From assembly GCF_002924445.1 (NCBI RefSeq), contig NZ_PIGG01000014.1, forward strand, positions 62,001-126,000: a stretch of 64,000 nt of DNA. Reading direction: 5' to 3'. The first letter of the stretch is position 1; every line of letters starts with the position of its first letter. Position numbers and translations under genes: made by a program. The DNA is from Minwuia thermotolerans (GTDB lineage Bacteria; Pseudomonadota; Alphaproteobacteria; Minwuiales; Minwuiaceae). Positions 9,259 to 18,346 of this stretch are shown piece after piece. Below the pieces are notes generated by a model, which did no database searches, was not told where the DNA came from, and saw only the letters and a program-made list of their open reading frames with translations.

Positions 9259-10110
9259 ATGAAACTCGGTGTGTTCTGCTACAACACGGAATATTCCATC
9301 CGGCCCGACAGGCTGGCGGTGATGCTGGAGGAGCGGGGCTACGAATCGATCTGGCTGCCCGAGCACACCAACATCCCGACATCGCGGCGTTCGCCCTTTC
9401 CGGGCGGCGGCGACCTGCCGAAGCCCTACTACCACATGATGAATCCCTGGGTGTCGCTGGGCGCGGCGGCCGCGGTGACGAAGAACCTGAAACTCGGCAC
9501 CGGCATCTCGCTGGTGATCCAGCACGACCCGATCGTGCTGGCCAAGGAGATCGCGACACTGGACGTCATTTCCGGCGGCCGGGTGCTGTTCGGCATCGGC
9601 GGCGGCTGGAACGCCGAGGAGATGGAGCAGCACGGCGTGCCCTTCGACCGGCGCTGGAAGGTGCTCAGGGAGAAGATCGAGGCGATCAAGGCGCTCTGGA
9701 CCCAGGAGAAGGCCTCCTATGACGGCGAGTTCGTTAGGTTCGAGGAGACCTGGTCCTATCCGAAGCCGGTGCAGCAGCCGCATCCGCCGATCATCCTCGG
9801 CTCCGCCACCGGCCAGGGCCGACAGCGGGTGGTCAACTACTGCGACGGCTGGATGCCGATCAACGTGCTGCTGGAGGACATGCCGGCGGCCGTCGACGAC
9901 CTGCGCCAGCGGGCCGAGGCGGCGGGCCGCAACCCCGACGATATCGAGCTGTCGATCTTCGCCCAGGTCGGCGTCGACGAGGATCTGCTGAAGCGCTATC
10001 GCGATCTCGGCATCGGCCGGTCGGTGATCGGCGTGCCGACCTCCCGCCCGGAGAAGGTGGAGGCGGTTCTGGACCGCTTCGCGCCGCTCATCGGCGAGCT
10101 GGCGGCCTGA
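9259..10110 (+). CDS. LLM-class flavin/F420-dependent oxidoreductase
   Basis: A 283-residue bacterial-luciferase-fold (TIM barrel) oxidoreductase of the subgroup often annotated as F420-dependent. Typical blocks are ERGYESIWLPEHTN, LKLGTGISLVIQHDPIVLAKEIATLD, GGRVLFGIGGGWNAEEM and PPIILGSATGQGRQR. The ATG at 9259 is chosen because MKLGVFCYN matches the family start and is preceded by GGGGAGG eight bases away; the longer reading from 9196 adds non-homologous residues. Whether FMN or F420 is used cannot be told from sequence. Confidence 0.88.
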   Translation: MKLGVFCYNTEYSIRPDRLAVMLEERGYESIWLPEHTNIPTSRRSPFPGGGDLPKPYYHMMNPWVSLGAAAAVTKNLKLGTGISLVIQHDPIVLAKEIATLDVISGGRVLFGIGGGWNAEEMEQHGVPFDRRWKVLREKIEAIKALWTQEKASYDGEFVRFEETWSYPKPVQQPHPPIILGSATGQGRQRVVNYCDGWMPINVLLEDMPAAVDDLRQRAEAAGRNPDDIELSIFAQVGVDEDLLKRYRDLGIGRSVIGVPTSRPEKVEAVLDRFAPLIGELAA

Positions 10111-10626
10111 AAAAGATTCTCAACAGTTTCCGGATTCCGTTTCCGTAAAGTGCCGGCCTTGACTATACTCGATTGATAAAAATCAACTGCACCGTGCAAG
10201 AAATCCGTGCAGGCACAAGGGAAAGCTGCAGCAGGTGCAGAAGGCACTCCCTGACTGCAGACAAGGCATCGGGCAGGGAGGCGTTCCAGGCATGCCGGCC
10301 GAGAACGTTCTTTCGCATCCGCCCAGGGCGCTGGCGGATGTCTGGCGACAGCTACGTCTCGACCATGAGCCGCGGCGCGGGACCCTTTCCCGCCGCGACG
10401 GTTCCGCCGGGCTGTCGGATCCATCCATCGCGCCCCTTCCCCGCCGCGCACGCGCGCGCAACCGGCCCGGCTTTGCCCCACCCTGTCGGGCGGGACGCGG
10501 CGGCCCGGCTGCGTGTCCGGGCGAGGCGCCGCGGCCCCGCTGAACCCACGTTCAACCAATCGAGAAGCCGGCAAGCGGCGCTATTTCCGGAACCAGCAGC
10601 CATCCCATGCAGAAGACCCTTCCCAG
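10111..10626. other. Long intergenic region upstream of a sensor kinase
   Basis: 516 bases with no convincing gene. The left 90 bases are AT-richer than their surroundings and hold TTGACT (10159-10164), an overlapping good minus-10-like TATACT (10164-10169) and the FNR-type palindrome listed separately. The rest is GC-rich with several short CTGCAG/GTGCAG repeats around 10190-10260. Short open frames exist on both strands but lack family resemblance. A small RNA or a long leader for the kinase would fit; neither is shown. Confidence 0.55.
10173..10186 (+). promoter_or_regulatory. FNR/FixK/Anr-type binding site (perfect palindrome)
   Basis: TTGATAAAAATCAA matches the consensus TTGAT-N4-ATCAA of oxygen-responsive Crp/FNR regulators exactly on both arms. 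It lies 440 bases before the sensor kinase start and directly after a TATACT minus-10-like hexamer. If that hexamer is the promoter, the site would overlap the start of transcription and repress; otherwise it could activate a promoter further right. The site itself is clear; its target is inferred. Confidence 0.7.
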
Positions 10627-11865
10627 ATGACCGGCCCTGCTGCACGCGCGCCGATCGTCGTGCGCTTCCTTGCGCTGGCGGCGGTCCTGCTGGCGGCTGG
10701 GCCGGGCGTCGTGGCGCTGCTGGCCTGGAACGCCGGCGGCGGCGGAACGGCGAGAATGGCGGCGCTGGCGGCAGCAGCGGTTCTGTGGGGCGTGGGGGCG
10801 GCCGCGATCGCCTGGCTGCTGACCGTCCGGCCGGCCCTGGCGCGGCTGCGGAAGGGCGAGGCGGACGAGGCCGAGTTTCCGGAGCTGGCGGCGCGGCTGC
10901 GCACGGCCGAGCGCGAGCGCGAACTGCTGGCCAGTCTCTCCGACGCCTATAACCGTCTGATCATCGATGCGCAGAACAATGACCAGGGCCGTCAGCAGGA
11001 GCGCGACCGGCTGTTCCACGACATCGAAGCGCAGAAGGCCGATCTGGTCGCGGCCCGCGACGCCGCCGAGAACGAGGCCCTGGGCCGCAGCCGCTTCTTC
11101 GCGGGCATGACCCACGAACTGCGGACCCCGCTGACGGCCATCATGGGTTTCTCCGAAGCGATCGAGAAGCAGATCTTCGGCCCGGACCGCCTGGACAAGT
11201 ACAGCGAATACGCCCGGGACATCCGTGTCGGGGGCGAACACCTGCTGGAGACGATCAACCACCTGCTGGACCTGGCCAAGGCCGAGGCGGGCAAGTTCGA
11301 ATTGCAGGAAAGCGAAATCGACGTCGCCGGCGTGATCGAGGAGTGCATCAGCCTGCTGCGGCAGATGGCGGAGAACAAGAAGATCAAGCTGGGCCATGTC
11401 CGCGACATCACCCTGCCGCCATATCTCGCGGACGGTCAGATCGTGAAACAGGTGATCATCAATCTGCTGTCGAATGCGATCAAGTTCACCCCGCCGGGCG
11501 GCTCGGTCACCATTCAGGCGGGAGTCGACGCCGCCGACGTGCTGTTCGTAGCGGTCCGCGACACGGGCGTGGGCATCGCGCGCGACGACCTGAAGCGCGT
11601 CTTCGAACCGTTTCACCAGGGCGCCGGCAACAACGACAGACGGGGCACGGGGCTCGGCCTGTCGCTGTCGCGCGTCTTCGTCGAACTGCACGGGGGTCAG
11701 CTGCGCGTGGACAGCGTCGAGGGCCGCGGCACGACAGCTGTCATCCACCTGCCCGCCTGGCGCTGGCGCCGCCCCGGCGCCGCGGCGGGCGCGTCCGATC
11801 CGGAAGCCGACGGCGCCGGCGCGGACACTCAAATCACGCGTTCGGTCGCGGCCCAGTCGAAATAG
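10627..11865 (+). CDS. Membrane sensor histidine kinase
   Basis: A 412-residue kinase. Two transmembrane helices (about 11-34 and 43-66) enclose a very short periplasmic loop, followed by a coiled-coil linker and a HisKA domain with the phosphoacceptor H163 in MTHELRTPLTAIMGFSE. The HATPase domain shows the N box NLLSNAIKFTPPGG, DTGVGI and GTGLGLSLSR. The H-box wording resembles PleC/DivJ-type alphaproteobacterial kinases. No response regulator is adjacent. The ATG at 10627 gives a natural N-terminus. The last 37 bases overlap the convergent aminotransferase gene. Confidence 0.88.
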   Translation: MTGPAARAPIVVRFLALAAVLLAAGPGVVALLAWNAGGGGTARMAALAAAAVLWGVGAAAIAWLLTVRPALARLRKGEADEAEFPELAARLRTAERERELLASLSDAYNRLIIDAQNNDQGRQQERDRLFHDIEAQKADLVAARDAAENEALGRSRFFAGMTHELRTPLTAIMGFSEAIEKQIFGPDRLDKYSEYARDIRVGGEHLLETINHLLDLAKAEAGKFELQESEIDVAGVIEECISLLRQMAENKKIKLGHVRDITLPPYLADGQIVKQVIINLLSNAIKFTPPGGSVTIQAGVDAADVLFVAVRDTGVGIARDDLKRVFEPFHQGAGNNDRRGTGLGLSLSRVFVELHGGQLRVDSVEGRGTTAVIHLPAWRWRRPGAAAGASDPEADGAGADTQITRSVAAQSK

Positions 11866-12674
11866 GCCTCCCGGGCGCGGCGCGCCACCGGGCCGGGCTG
11901 CAGCTCCCGGTCCTCGTAGCGCACCATGGGCGTCACCTTGCCGTAGTTGCCGGTCGAGAATATTTCGTCGGCGGCCATCAGGTCCTCATGGGTGAGGGTG
12001 GTTTCCAGCACCTCGAAGCCGGCCTCCCCGAGCAGGCGGATGATGCGCTGGCGTGTGATCCCGTTCAGGAAGGTGCCGTTCCAGACCGGCGTCATGGCGA
12101 CGCCGTCGCGGACGATCCACAGGTTCGCGGTCGCAAGCTCCGCGATATTGCCTGACGGATCGCGGATGACGGCGTTGTCGAAACCCCGATCGGCGGCTTC
12201 CTTGAGCGCCCGTTGCGAATTGGGGTAGAGGCAGCCGGCCTTGGCGTCGGTCGGCGCCATGTCCCGCGCCGGCCGGCGTCGGCTGGACAGGCAGGCGGCG
12301 AAGCCGTCCCCGCCCGGCAGCGGCGATTCGTACACCGCCAGGGCGAACTCGGTCGATTCCGGGATCGGCGAGACGAAGCCCTCCCGGGCGAAGAACATGG
12401 GCCGGACGTAATATTCGCCGTCCTTCGGCAGTTTGCGGATCGCCTCCCGGCACAGACCGTCGACTTCGTCCAGCCCGATCGGCGGCGCCAGCAGCATCGA
12501 GCGCGCGGACCTGATCAGCCGCTCGCAATGGGGCCTCAGATCCGGCGCCAGGCCGTGGAAGGCGCGCGCGCCGTCGAAGACCATGCTGGACATCCAGAAG
12601 GCGTGATCCATCGGCCCGGTGAGCTTCGGGGACTCATCCAGCCACGCGCCGTCGTAATAGAAAATCTGTTTCAT
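11829..12674 (-). CDS. Class IV aminotransferase, branched-chain aminotransferase-like
   Basis: A 281-residue fold-type IV PLP enzyme related to branched-chain (IlvE) and D-amino-acid aminotransferases and aminodeoxychorismate lyase. It shows the N-terminal FDGARAFHG block, the PLP-lysine region DAKAGCLYPNSQRALKEA, the phosphate-binding region GNIAELATANLWIV and a C-terminal STGNYGKVTPM. The first three favour the branched-chain subgroup. It is slightly shorter than classical IlvE (about 300). Substrate specificity is not proven. Confidence 0.85.
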   Translation of the reverse strand: MKQIFYYDGAWLDESPKLTGPMDHAFWMSSMVFDGARAFHGLAPDLRPHCERLIRSARSMLLAPPIGLDEVDGLCREAIRKLPKDGEYYVRPMFFAREGFVSPIPESTEFALAVYESPLPGGDGFAACLSSRRRPARDMAPTDAKAGCLYPNSQRALKEAADRGFDNAVIRDPSGNIAELATANLWIVRDGVAMTPVWNGTFLNGITRQRIIRLLGEAGFEVLETTLTHEDLMAADEIFSTGNYGKVTPMVRYEDRELQPGPVARRAREAYFDWAATERVI

Positions 12675-12707
12675 GGCCGCCTCCCGCCGCTCGCCGATCC
12701 GGCCCTG

Positions 12708-13331
12708 CTAATATTGGCTCCATGCGACGCGGTAAAGCCATCTGAGATTCTTGCGGTCGACAGTCCGTTCCGTTCCGGCGCCGTTCAGACTGCGGAGCGA
12801 GACCCGCCGGGCCGTCCGGCGCACCAATTCCATCACCAGAACCTCGCCGTCGTCGGTGCAGATCGCCACCCTGTCGCCGCGTCGGCATTCGGCGGACGGG
12901 CAGACGATGATGAACTCGCCATTGCGGAAGGCGGGCGCCAGGCTGTCGTCGGTGACTTCCAGGGCGAAGGCCGCCGGATCGCCGCCGCAAGGAAAGTCCA
13001 CCTGCTCCCAGTCGTCGCCATCGGGCCGGCCGAGTTCGTCGAAATGGCGGGCGTTGACCATGCCGGTGGGCACGCTGTGCAGCCTGGAGGGCATGATGGC
13101 TTCGGAGTGCATCATCGCCACGAAGTCGCACATACGGGTTTCCGTGGCCGTCAGGATCTTGGCGATGCTCTCGGTCGACGGCCAGCGCGCCTTGCCGCTG
13201 CGGGCGCAACGCTTGGACTTGTTGAAGGCGGTCGGGTCGAGACCGGACCGCCGCGCCAGCGCGGACGGCGAAAGGCCGTGTTTTGCGGCCAGCCGGTCGA
13301 TGGCTGTCCAGATGCCTTCATGGGTCAGCAT
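12708..13331 (-). CDS. HTH regulator with LexA-like S24 domain, catalytic lysine missing
   Basis: A 207-residue protein. An N-terminal helix-turn-helix (about 4-60, GLSPSALARRSGLDPTAFNKSKR) is followed by a C-terminal S24 peptidase-like domain. The nucleophile-type serine is present as S130 in VTDDSLAPAFRNGE. The position where LexA/CI relatives carry the general-base lysine reads GEVLVMEL, with M167 instead, so self-cleavage is unlikely. The family is common in alphaproteobacteria and usually reads GDS and a lysine there. The ATG at 13331 is preferred to the TTG at 13376. Targets unknown. Confidence 0.82.
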   Translation of the reverse strand: MLTHEGIWTAIDRLAAKHGLSPSALARRSGLDPTAFNKSKRCARSGKARWPSTESIAKILTATETRMCDFVAMMHSEAIMPSRLHSVPTGMVNARHFDELGRPDGDDWEQVDFPCGGDPAAFALEVTDDSLAPAFRNGEFIIVCPSAECRRGDRVAICTDDGEVLVMELVRRTARRVSLRSLNGAGTERTVDRKNLRWLYRVAWSQY

Positions 13332-13509
13332 AGGGGAAATGGTCCGAACGCTGCCCGCCTCTGTCGACCTGAACAAACGTCAAACAAGGGGGCACGGCCC
13401 GCACGCGGGCGGATTCGATCGCGATTGTTGCATTTCAGCATGAGGCGCTCCGGGTCACCTGACCGCGATACGGATTTCCGAGCGGGCGCGATTGAACTAG
13501 TCTCCGGCG

Positions 13510-14499
13510 ATGTTTCCCTACCCGATCGTCAGACCGCTGCTTTTCGCCCTGGACGCGGAGCGGGCCCACCGCCTGACCCTCGGCGCCATACGCCTCGGCC
13601 TCGCCGGCCGGGTGCGGGCGCCCGGCCCGCCGGTGCGGATCGGCGGCCTGACGCTGGCCAACCCGGTCGGGCTTGCGGCCGGATTCGACAAGGATGCCGA
13701 GGCCGTGGACGGACTGCTCCGGATGGGCTTCGGCTTCATCGAGGTCGGCGGCGTGACCCCCCGGCCCCAACCCGGAAACAAGCGTCCGCGCGTTTTCCGC
13801 CTTGCCGAAGACCGCGCCGTCATCAACCGCTATGGCCTCAACTCCGCCGGCGCGGAGGCGGTCGCGCGCAATCTCGAGAAACGCCGCGCGGTCGGCGTGG
13901 TCGGCGTCAACCTGGGCGCCAACAAGGAGAGCGAGGACCGCATCGGCGACTATGCCGAGTGCCTGACAGTGCTGGGAGGGCTGGCGGATTTCGCGACGGT
14001 CAACGTGTCCTCGCCCAATACGCCGGGGTTGCGCGCGCTGCAGGGCAAGGCGGCTCTGACCGGTATCTTCGACCGGCTGCACCGGGCGCAGTCGGGCGGC
14101 CGTGCAACGCCTCTCTTCCTCAAGCTCGCCCCCGACCTGACGGCCGGGGACATGGACGATATCGCCGAGGTGATCGACGATCTGGGCGTCGCCGCCCTGG
14201 TGATCTCCAACACCACTGTGGCGCGGCCGGAGGGCCTGCGCGGCGCCAACGCCGGAGAGGCCGGCGGGCTGAGCGGCGCGCCGCTGATGCCCCTGTCGAC
14301 GGCGGTGCTGCGCGCCTTCCACGAACGCCTGGAAGGCCGCGTGCCCCTGATCGGCGTCGGCGGCATTCTCTCCGGCGACGACGCCGTGGCCAAGCTGGAA
14401 GCCGGCGCCTCGGCGGTGCAGGTCTATACCGGTCTGATCTATCGCGGGCCGGCGCTGATCGGGGAGTGCGCCGAGGCGATCGCCGCGCACCGGTCATGA
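13510..14499 (+). CDS. pyrD: Dihydroorotate dehydrogenase, quinone-dependent (class 2)
   Basis: PyrD oxidises dihydroorotate to orotate in pyrimidine synthesis and gives electrons to ubiquinone. The 329-residue protein has the class 2 N-terminal membrane-association helices (MFPYPIVRPLLFALDAERAHRL), VGLAAGFDKDAEAVDGL, GVTPRPQPGNKRPRVFRL and the catalytic-serine block VNVSSPNTPGLRALQ, with the FMN-phosphate motif GVGGILSGDDAVAKLEAGAS near the end. Its stop overlaps the start of the next gene (ATGA). Confidence 0.96.
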   Translation: MFPYPIVRPLLFALDAERAHRLTLGAIRLGLAGRVRAPGPPVRIGGLTLANPVGLAAGFDKDAEAVDGLLRMGFGFIEVGGVTPRPQPGNKRPRVFRLAEDRAVINRYGLNSAGAEAVARNLEKRRAVGVVGVNLGANKESEDRIGDYAECLTVLGGLADFATVNVSSPNTPGLRALQGKAALTGIFDRLHRAQSGGRATPLFLKLAPDLTAGDMDDIAEVIDDLGVAALVISNTTVARPEGLRGANAGEAGGLSGAPLMPLSTAVLRAFHERLEGRVPLIGVGGILSGDDAVAKLEAGASAVQVYTGLIYRGPALIGECAEAIAAHRS

Positions 14500-15404
14500 A
14501 GGCGCCGCGGCCGCGCCGTTCCGACACCGAGACCGGCATGCTGCTGATGGCGCTGGCGATGCTGACGCTGCCCTGCATCGACGCCATCGCGAAACACACC
14601 GGCGAGCGGCTGCCGGCGGCGGAGATCGCCCTGGCGCGCTTCGTGATGCAGTCACTGATCCTGCTGCCGCTGGCCAGCCGCGCCGATCTGCTTCGCGCCC
14701 TGCCGGTATGGCCGGCGCATGCCGCCCGCGGCGTGCTGATCGCCGGCGCGACGATCCTGTTCTTCACGGCGCTGCAGTCGCTGCCCATTGCCGACGCCAT
14801 CGCCATCTTCTTCGTCGAGCCGCTGCTGCTGACCTTGCTGTCGGCGGTGTTACTGAGCGAGAAGGTCGGCTGGCGGCGGCTGACCGCCGTGGCGGTCGGC
14901 TTCGGCGGCGCGCTGCTGATCATCCGCCCCAGCTTCGAGGCGGTCGGCTGGCCCGCCCTGCTGCCCGTCGGCGCAGCCGGCTGTTTCGCGTTCTATCTGG
15001 TGCTGACCCGCAAGCTGGCCCGCAGCGGCGACCCCGTGACCATGCAGCTGACGGCCGGCTTCTCCGGCGCGGCGACGGCAGGCGCGGCGCTTCTGTTCGG
15101 CGCGTTCAGCGGCTTCATGCCGGCGGTCTTCGTTCCCGTGGCGCCGGACTGGGCCGAAGTCGCCTGGCTGGCGCTGCTGGGCTGCGTCGCCACGGGCGGC
15201 CATATCCTGGTCGTGCACGCCTTCCGCCGCGCCGACGCCGGCATCCTGGCGCCGTTCCAGTATCTGGAAATCATCAGCGCGACGGCGCTGGGACTGGTGA
15301 TCTTCGGCGACTTCCCGGACGCGGTGACCTGGGCCGGGATCGCGGTGATCGTCGGCTCCGGGCTCTACGTCTTCCACCGCGAGCGGAAGCTGGCGCTAAT
15401 CTGA
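14496..15404 (+). CDS. EamA-family (drug/metabolite) transporter
   Basis: A 302-residue inner-membrane protein with ten hydrophobic helices and the duplicated EamA architecture. It shows LPIADAIAIFFVEPLLLTLLSAVLLSEKVGWRR in the first half and ADAGILAPFQYLEIISATALG in the second. Its ATG overlaps the pyrD stop by four bases. A much longer open frame runs leftward from here but has no start or coding character before 14496. The last nine bases overlap the convergent aminotransferase. Substrate unknown. Confidence 0.87.
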   Translation: MKAPRPRRSDTETGMLLMALAMLTLPCIDAIAKHTGERLPAAEIALARFVMQSLILLPLASRADLLRALPVWPAHAARGVLIAGATILFFTALQSLPIADAIAIFFVEPLLLTLLSAVLLSEKVGWRRLTAVAVGFGGALLIIRPSFEAVGWPALLPVGAAGCFAFYLVLTRKLARSGDPVTMQLTAGFSGAATAGAALLFGAFSGFMPAVFVPVAPDWAEVAWLALLGCVATGGHILVVHAFRRADAGILAPFQYLEIISATALGLVIFGDFPDAVTWAGIAVIVGSGLYVFHRERKLALI

Positions 15405-16628
15405 GGCGGGATCGAGCCACCGGCGGCCATCGGGGCGGCGGTCGGGATCGGCCGCCGTTTCCGACAGGAACTGCACGGCCTCGGTCAGGCCGCTCTCGTG
15501 CGGTATCTCCAGCCGCCGCAGCGTGGCCTCCACGCCCGCCAGCGCGCCCAGGATCATCGGGTCGTTGAGATCGCCCATGTGGCCGATGCGGACGACCTTC
15601 CCCGCCAGCAGTCCAAGTCCGCCGCCGATGGCGACGTCGAAACATTCGCGCGCGGTGAAGCGTATCATGTCCGCATCCGCACCATCGGCGCAGCGCATCA
15701 CGGTGAGCGAATCCGCGCGCTCCGCCGGCCTCAGCGCGTTGAACTCCAGCGCGCCGCCCCGGGTCCAGCAGGCGGCGCAACGCCGGACGGCCTCCGCCAG
15801 GCGGCGATGGCGGGCGAAGACGGCGTCGGTCCCCCACTCGTTGATCATCGCGATCGCTTCCAGCAGGCCGAAGAACAGGTGCTCCGGCGCAGTGCCAGCG
15901 AAACGCCGGTACTGCTCCATGTCCAGGCGCGCCTTCCACGACCAGTAGTCGCGCAGCGTCCCCCCCTCCCGGGAGACGGCGTAGGCGCGGTCGCTGACCG
16001 CGTTGAAGGACAGCCCCGGCGGCATCATCAGGCCCTTCTGGCAAGCGGCGATGATGACGTCGATGCCCCATTCGTCCATGGGCAGCGGCGTGGTCATGAA
16101 GGAGGCGATGGCGTCCACCACCAGCAGCGCCGGATGGCCGGCGGCGTCGATGGCGCGGCGCAGCGCCGGCATGTCCGAGGCCACCCCCGTGGCGGTCTCC
16201 ACATGGACAGCCAGCACGGCCTTGATATCGTGGCCGGCATCGGCGCGCAGCGCCTCTTCCACCCGATCGGCGTCGATGCCGGTGCGCCAGTCGCTCTCGA
16301 AGGTCTCGACGTGCAGACCGAGCGTCTTCGCCATCTCCCCCCAGGTGCGCGAAAAGCGCCCGGTCTCCGGCATCAGGATGGTGTCGCCGGGCCGGAACAG
16401 GTTGACGAAGGCCGCTTCCCAGGCGCCGTGGCCCGAGGCGGTGTAGAAGAAGACCTCGCCCGAGGTGCCGAACAGCGGCTTGATCTCCGCCAGGCACTGG
16501 GTGGCGATGTCCATGAAGTCGGGACTGGAGAAGTCCAGCGCCGGCCGGTGCATGGCGCGCAGGATGCGGTCCGGCACATTGGTCGGTCCTGGCACCTGGA
16601 GGAACTGGCGTCCGGGTCGTTGCGGCAT
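15396..16628 (-). CDS. Class V aminotransferase (serine/alanine-glyoxylate aminotransferase-like)
   Basis: A 410-residue fold-type I PLP enzyme of the alanine/serine-glyoxylate aminotransferase group. The N-terminus QVPGPTNVPDRILRAM is diagnostic. FFYTASGHGAWEAAFVNL holds the PLP-ring region, VVDAIASF the pyridine-binding aspartate, and CQKGLMMPPGLSF the Schiff-base lysine. The C-terminal domain ends with GHMGDLNDPMILGALAGVEATL. Likely role is glyoxylate or purine-derived C2 metabolism. Confidence 0.9.
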   Translation of the reverse strand: MPQRPGRQFLQVPGPTNVPDRILRAMHRPALDFSSPDFMDIATQCLAEIKPLFGTSGEVFFYTASGHGAWEAAFVNLFRPGDTILMPETGRFSRTWGEMAKTLGLHVETFESDWRTGIDADRVEEALRADAGHDIKAVLAVHVETATGVASDMPALRRAIDAAGHPALLVVDAIASFMTTPLPMDEWGIDVIIAACQKGLMMPPGLSFNAVSDRAYAVSREGGTLRDYWSWKARLDMEQYRRFAGTAPEHLFFGLLEAIAMINEWGTDAVFARHRRLAEAVRRCAACWTRGGALEFNALRPAERADSLTVMRCADGADADMIRFTARECFDVAIGGGLGLLAGKVVRIGHMGDLNDPMILGALAGVEATLRRLEIPHESGLTEAVQFLSETAADPDRRPDGRRWLDPASD

Positions 16629-16733
16629 TCAGGGATGTCCGAAGGGTTGCGGTTGCCGTGCTATTGACCCGATTGCGGGTGCAAGTCAAACGAGCTTCGC
16701 TAACGGACCGGATTAGCTGGATTTCATACAGCT

Positions 16734-17702
16734 TCAGCCCGGCAGCGGCGCAGGCTTGCGGAAGCGCAAATGGTAGATCATGCGCAGCACCGCGATGGCC
16801 GTCTTGACCTGCCCCATCTCCAGATGCAGCGCCGCGATGCCGAGCAGATTGCCGGCCGGATCCTCCTGCGCGGCGTGGTGGAGCAACGCGTCGAGCTGCG
16901 CCCGTTCCGGCTGGCCGAGACGGGGCAGTTTCGTTCCGAACATCGCGGAGATGTGGGCCACCAGCCGCTCGGAACCGAGCTGGGGCAGGTCCGGATGCGC
17001 CGCCAGCGCCACCCGCGCGTAGACTGCCGCCGCCCGTTTCATGTCGTTGGAAAGCAGCCGGTGCAGCGCGAAGTTGAGCAGTTCAGCGTAAAGCCGGGCG
17101 ACGTCGCCGCGGCGCACCTCGACCAGCGGCACATCGGCCTCCCCGCCGGACGGCCGGGGCAGCCACCCTTCGGGCAGCCCGGCGACCATGTCGTTGGCGG
17201 CGGCGCGCCGGATCACCTGGTCCAGGCCGGGGCCGGTGGCCATGCCGGCGCGGATCCGTTCCGACCAGCCCTTGAGCAGGGCCGCGGCCTGTTTCGTGCG
17301 CCGCATCATCACGATGCCGGCGGATGGGCCCTCGGCGTCCATCGCCACCGCGATCTCCGCCTTGTCCAGGGCGGCGAACGCCGGATCGACGTCGTCGGCC
17401 CGCAGCCGGCAATGCGAATCGAGATGGAGCGCCCGGTCGAAGATGCCGCGCTCCAGCGCCAGCAGGCAGCAGTCGGCGGTGTTGGCGTCAGGCAGGTCGG
17501 CGGCCGAGACGACGATGTTGAACAGCCCGCTGCGCCAGAGCCTGTGCCCGGGACAGTCGGTGACCACGGCGATCGGCGCATCCGGGTGGCGCTGGCGCAC
17601 CGACCAGGCGGCCATCAGCGTGCGGTCGACCTGCCGTTCGTCCGAAACCGCGGTCAGCAGCACGAGCCGCGCGTTTCGCCTCCTGGTCTCGGACATTTCC
17701 AT
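16734..17702 (-). CDS. Protein of unknown function, possible GT-A-like N-terminus plus helical repeats
   Basis: A 322-residue protein I do not recognise. The N-terminal half (ARLVLLTAVSDERQVDRTLMAAWSVR, then APIAVVTD and ALHLDSHCRLRADDVD) looks like a nucleotide-sugar transferase-type Rossmann half with a DxD-like LDSHCRL. The C-terminal half is helical with TPR-like spacing. There is no signal peptide. The frame opens with a GTG at 17732, but ATG codons at 17702 and 17696 follow a GGGATGG and look better. It stands alone between genes of unrelated function. Confidence 0.55.
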   Translation of the reverse strand: MEMSETRRRNARLVLLTAVSDERQVDRTLMAAWSVRQRHPDAPIAVVTDCPGHRLWRSGLFNIVVSAADLPDANTADCCLLALERGIFDRALHLDSHCRLRADDVDPAFAALDKAEIAVAMDAEGPSAGIVMMRRTKQAAALLKGWSERIRAGMATGPGLDQVIRRAAANDMVAGLPEGWLPRPSGGEADVPLVEVRRGDVARLYAELLNFALHRLLSNDMKRAAAVYARVALAAHPDLPQLGSERLVAHISAMFGTKLPRLGQPERAQLDALLHHAAQEDPAGNLLGIAALHLEMGQVKTAIAVLRMIYHLRFRKPAPLPG

Positions 17703-17765
17703 GGGCCATCCCGTGCAAGGTGGTGAATCCACTCTAACCGGGCGGCGGCGGCGGAAACACCCGCA

Positions 17766-18176
17766 TCAGACTCCGAGTATCTTCCAGACACCCGACGAGA
17801 CCAGCGCCGTCTGCTCGCCGACGGTGAGCCGGCCGGTGACGAAGACCAGGCTGCGGGTCACCCGTTCGACATTGCCCTTGCCGATCACCAGTTCGCCTTC
17901 GCGCACGCCGGCCAGGAACTGGTTGTCCAGTTGCACGGTCGCCGTCGGCCTGCGGCCGATCTCGTTGTGCACGGTCCGCCCCAGCAACTGGTCCATGAAG
18001 CTCATCAGCATGCCGCCGTGCACCACGCCGCGCGCGTTCAGGTGCTTCGGCGCCACGTAAAGGGCGAAAGTGAGGGAGCCATCCGCTTCCCGTCTCTGAT
18101 ATGTGGGGCCGATCATGGAAGAGAACGGACCGGCATCGGTCAGGGGCTCGAAGCCGGCTTCGATTGGGTCGGTCAT
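17766..18176 (-). CDS. PaaI-like hotdog-fold thioesterase
   Basis: A 136-residue single hotdog domain of the PaaI/acyl-CoA thioesterase group, expected to hydrolyse acyl-CoA thioesters as a tetramer. The characteristic segment is NARGVVHGGMLMSFMDQLLG, with the HGG turn and an acidic residue on the central helix, followed by TVQLDNQFLAGVREGELV. Substrate unknown. Confidence 0.85.
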   Translation of the reverse strand: MTDPIEAGFEPLTDAGPFSSMIGPTYQRREADGSLTFALYVAPKHLNARGVVHGGMLMSFMDQLLGRTVHNEIGRRPTATVQLDNQFLAGVREGELVIGKGNVERVTRSLVFVTGRLTVGEQTALVSSGVWKILGV

Positions 18177-18346
18177 GCAGCCTCGGTTCAGCTAGATTGA
18201 ATCGTGTGATCTGGCGACAGGCACGAACAGGCGGGAGCAGGCGTTGGCCATCATCGACGGTTTCTTAACGAAGTGGCGCGCAATATGGAACGGCCTCGGC
18301 GCGCGGGTCCAGCGGATCGGCCGCGCCGGCGGGATGGAGACGGTTC

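Noticed and set aside
10173-10952. 259-codon frame beginning at the FNR-type box
   Set aside because: Its sequence is Arg/Pro-rich without homology and it runs into the sensor kinase gene in another frame.
12213-14495. Long plus-strand frame continuous with the EamA transporter gene
   Set aside because: It crosses three other genes antisense or out of frame; only the part from 14496 encodes a recognisable protein.
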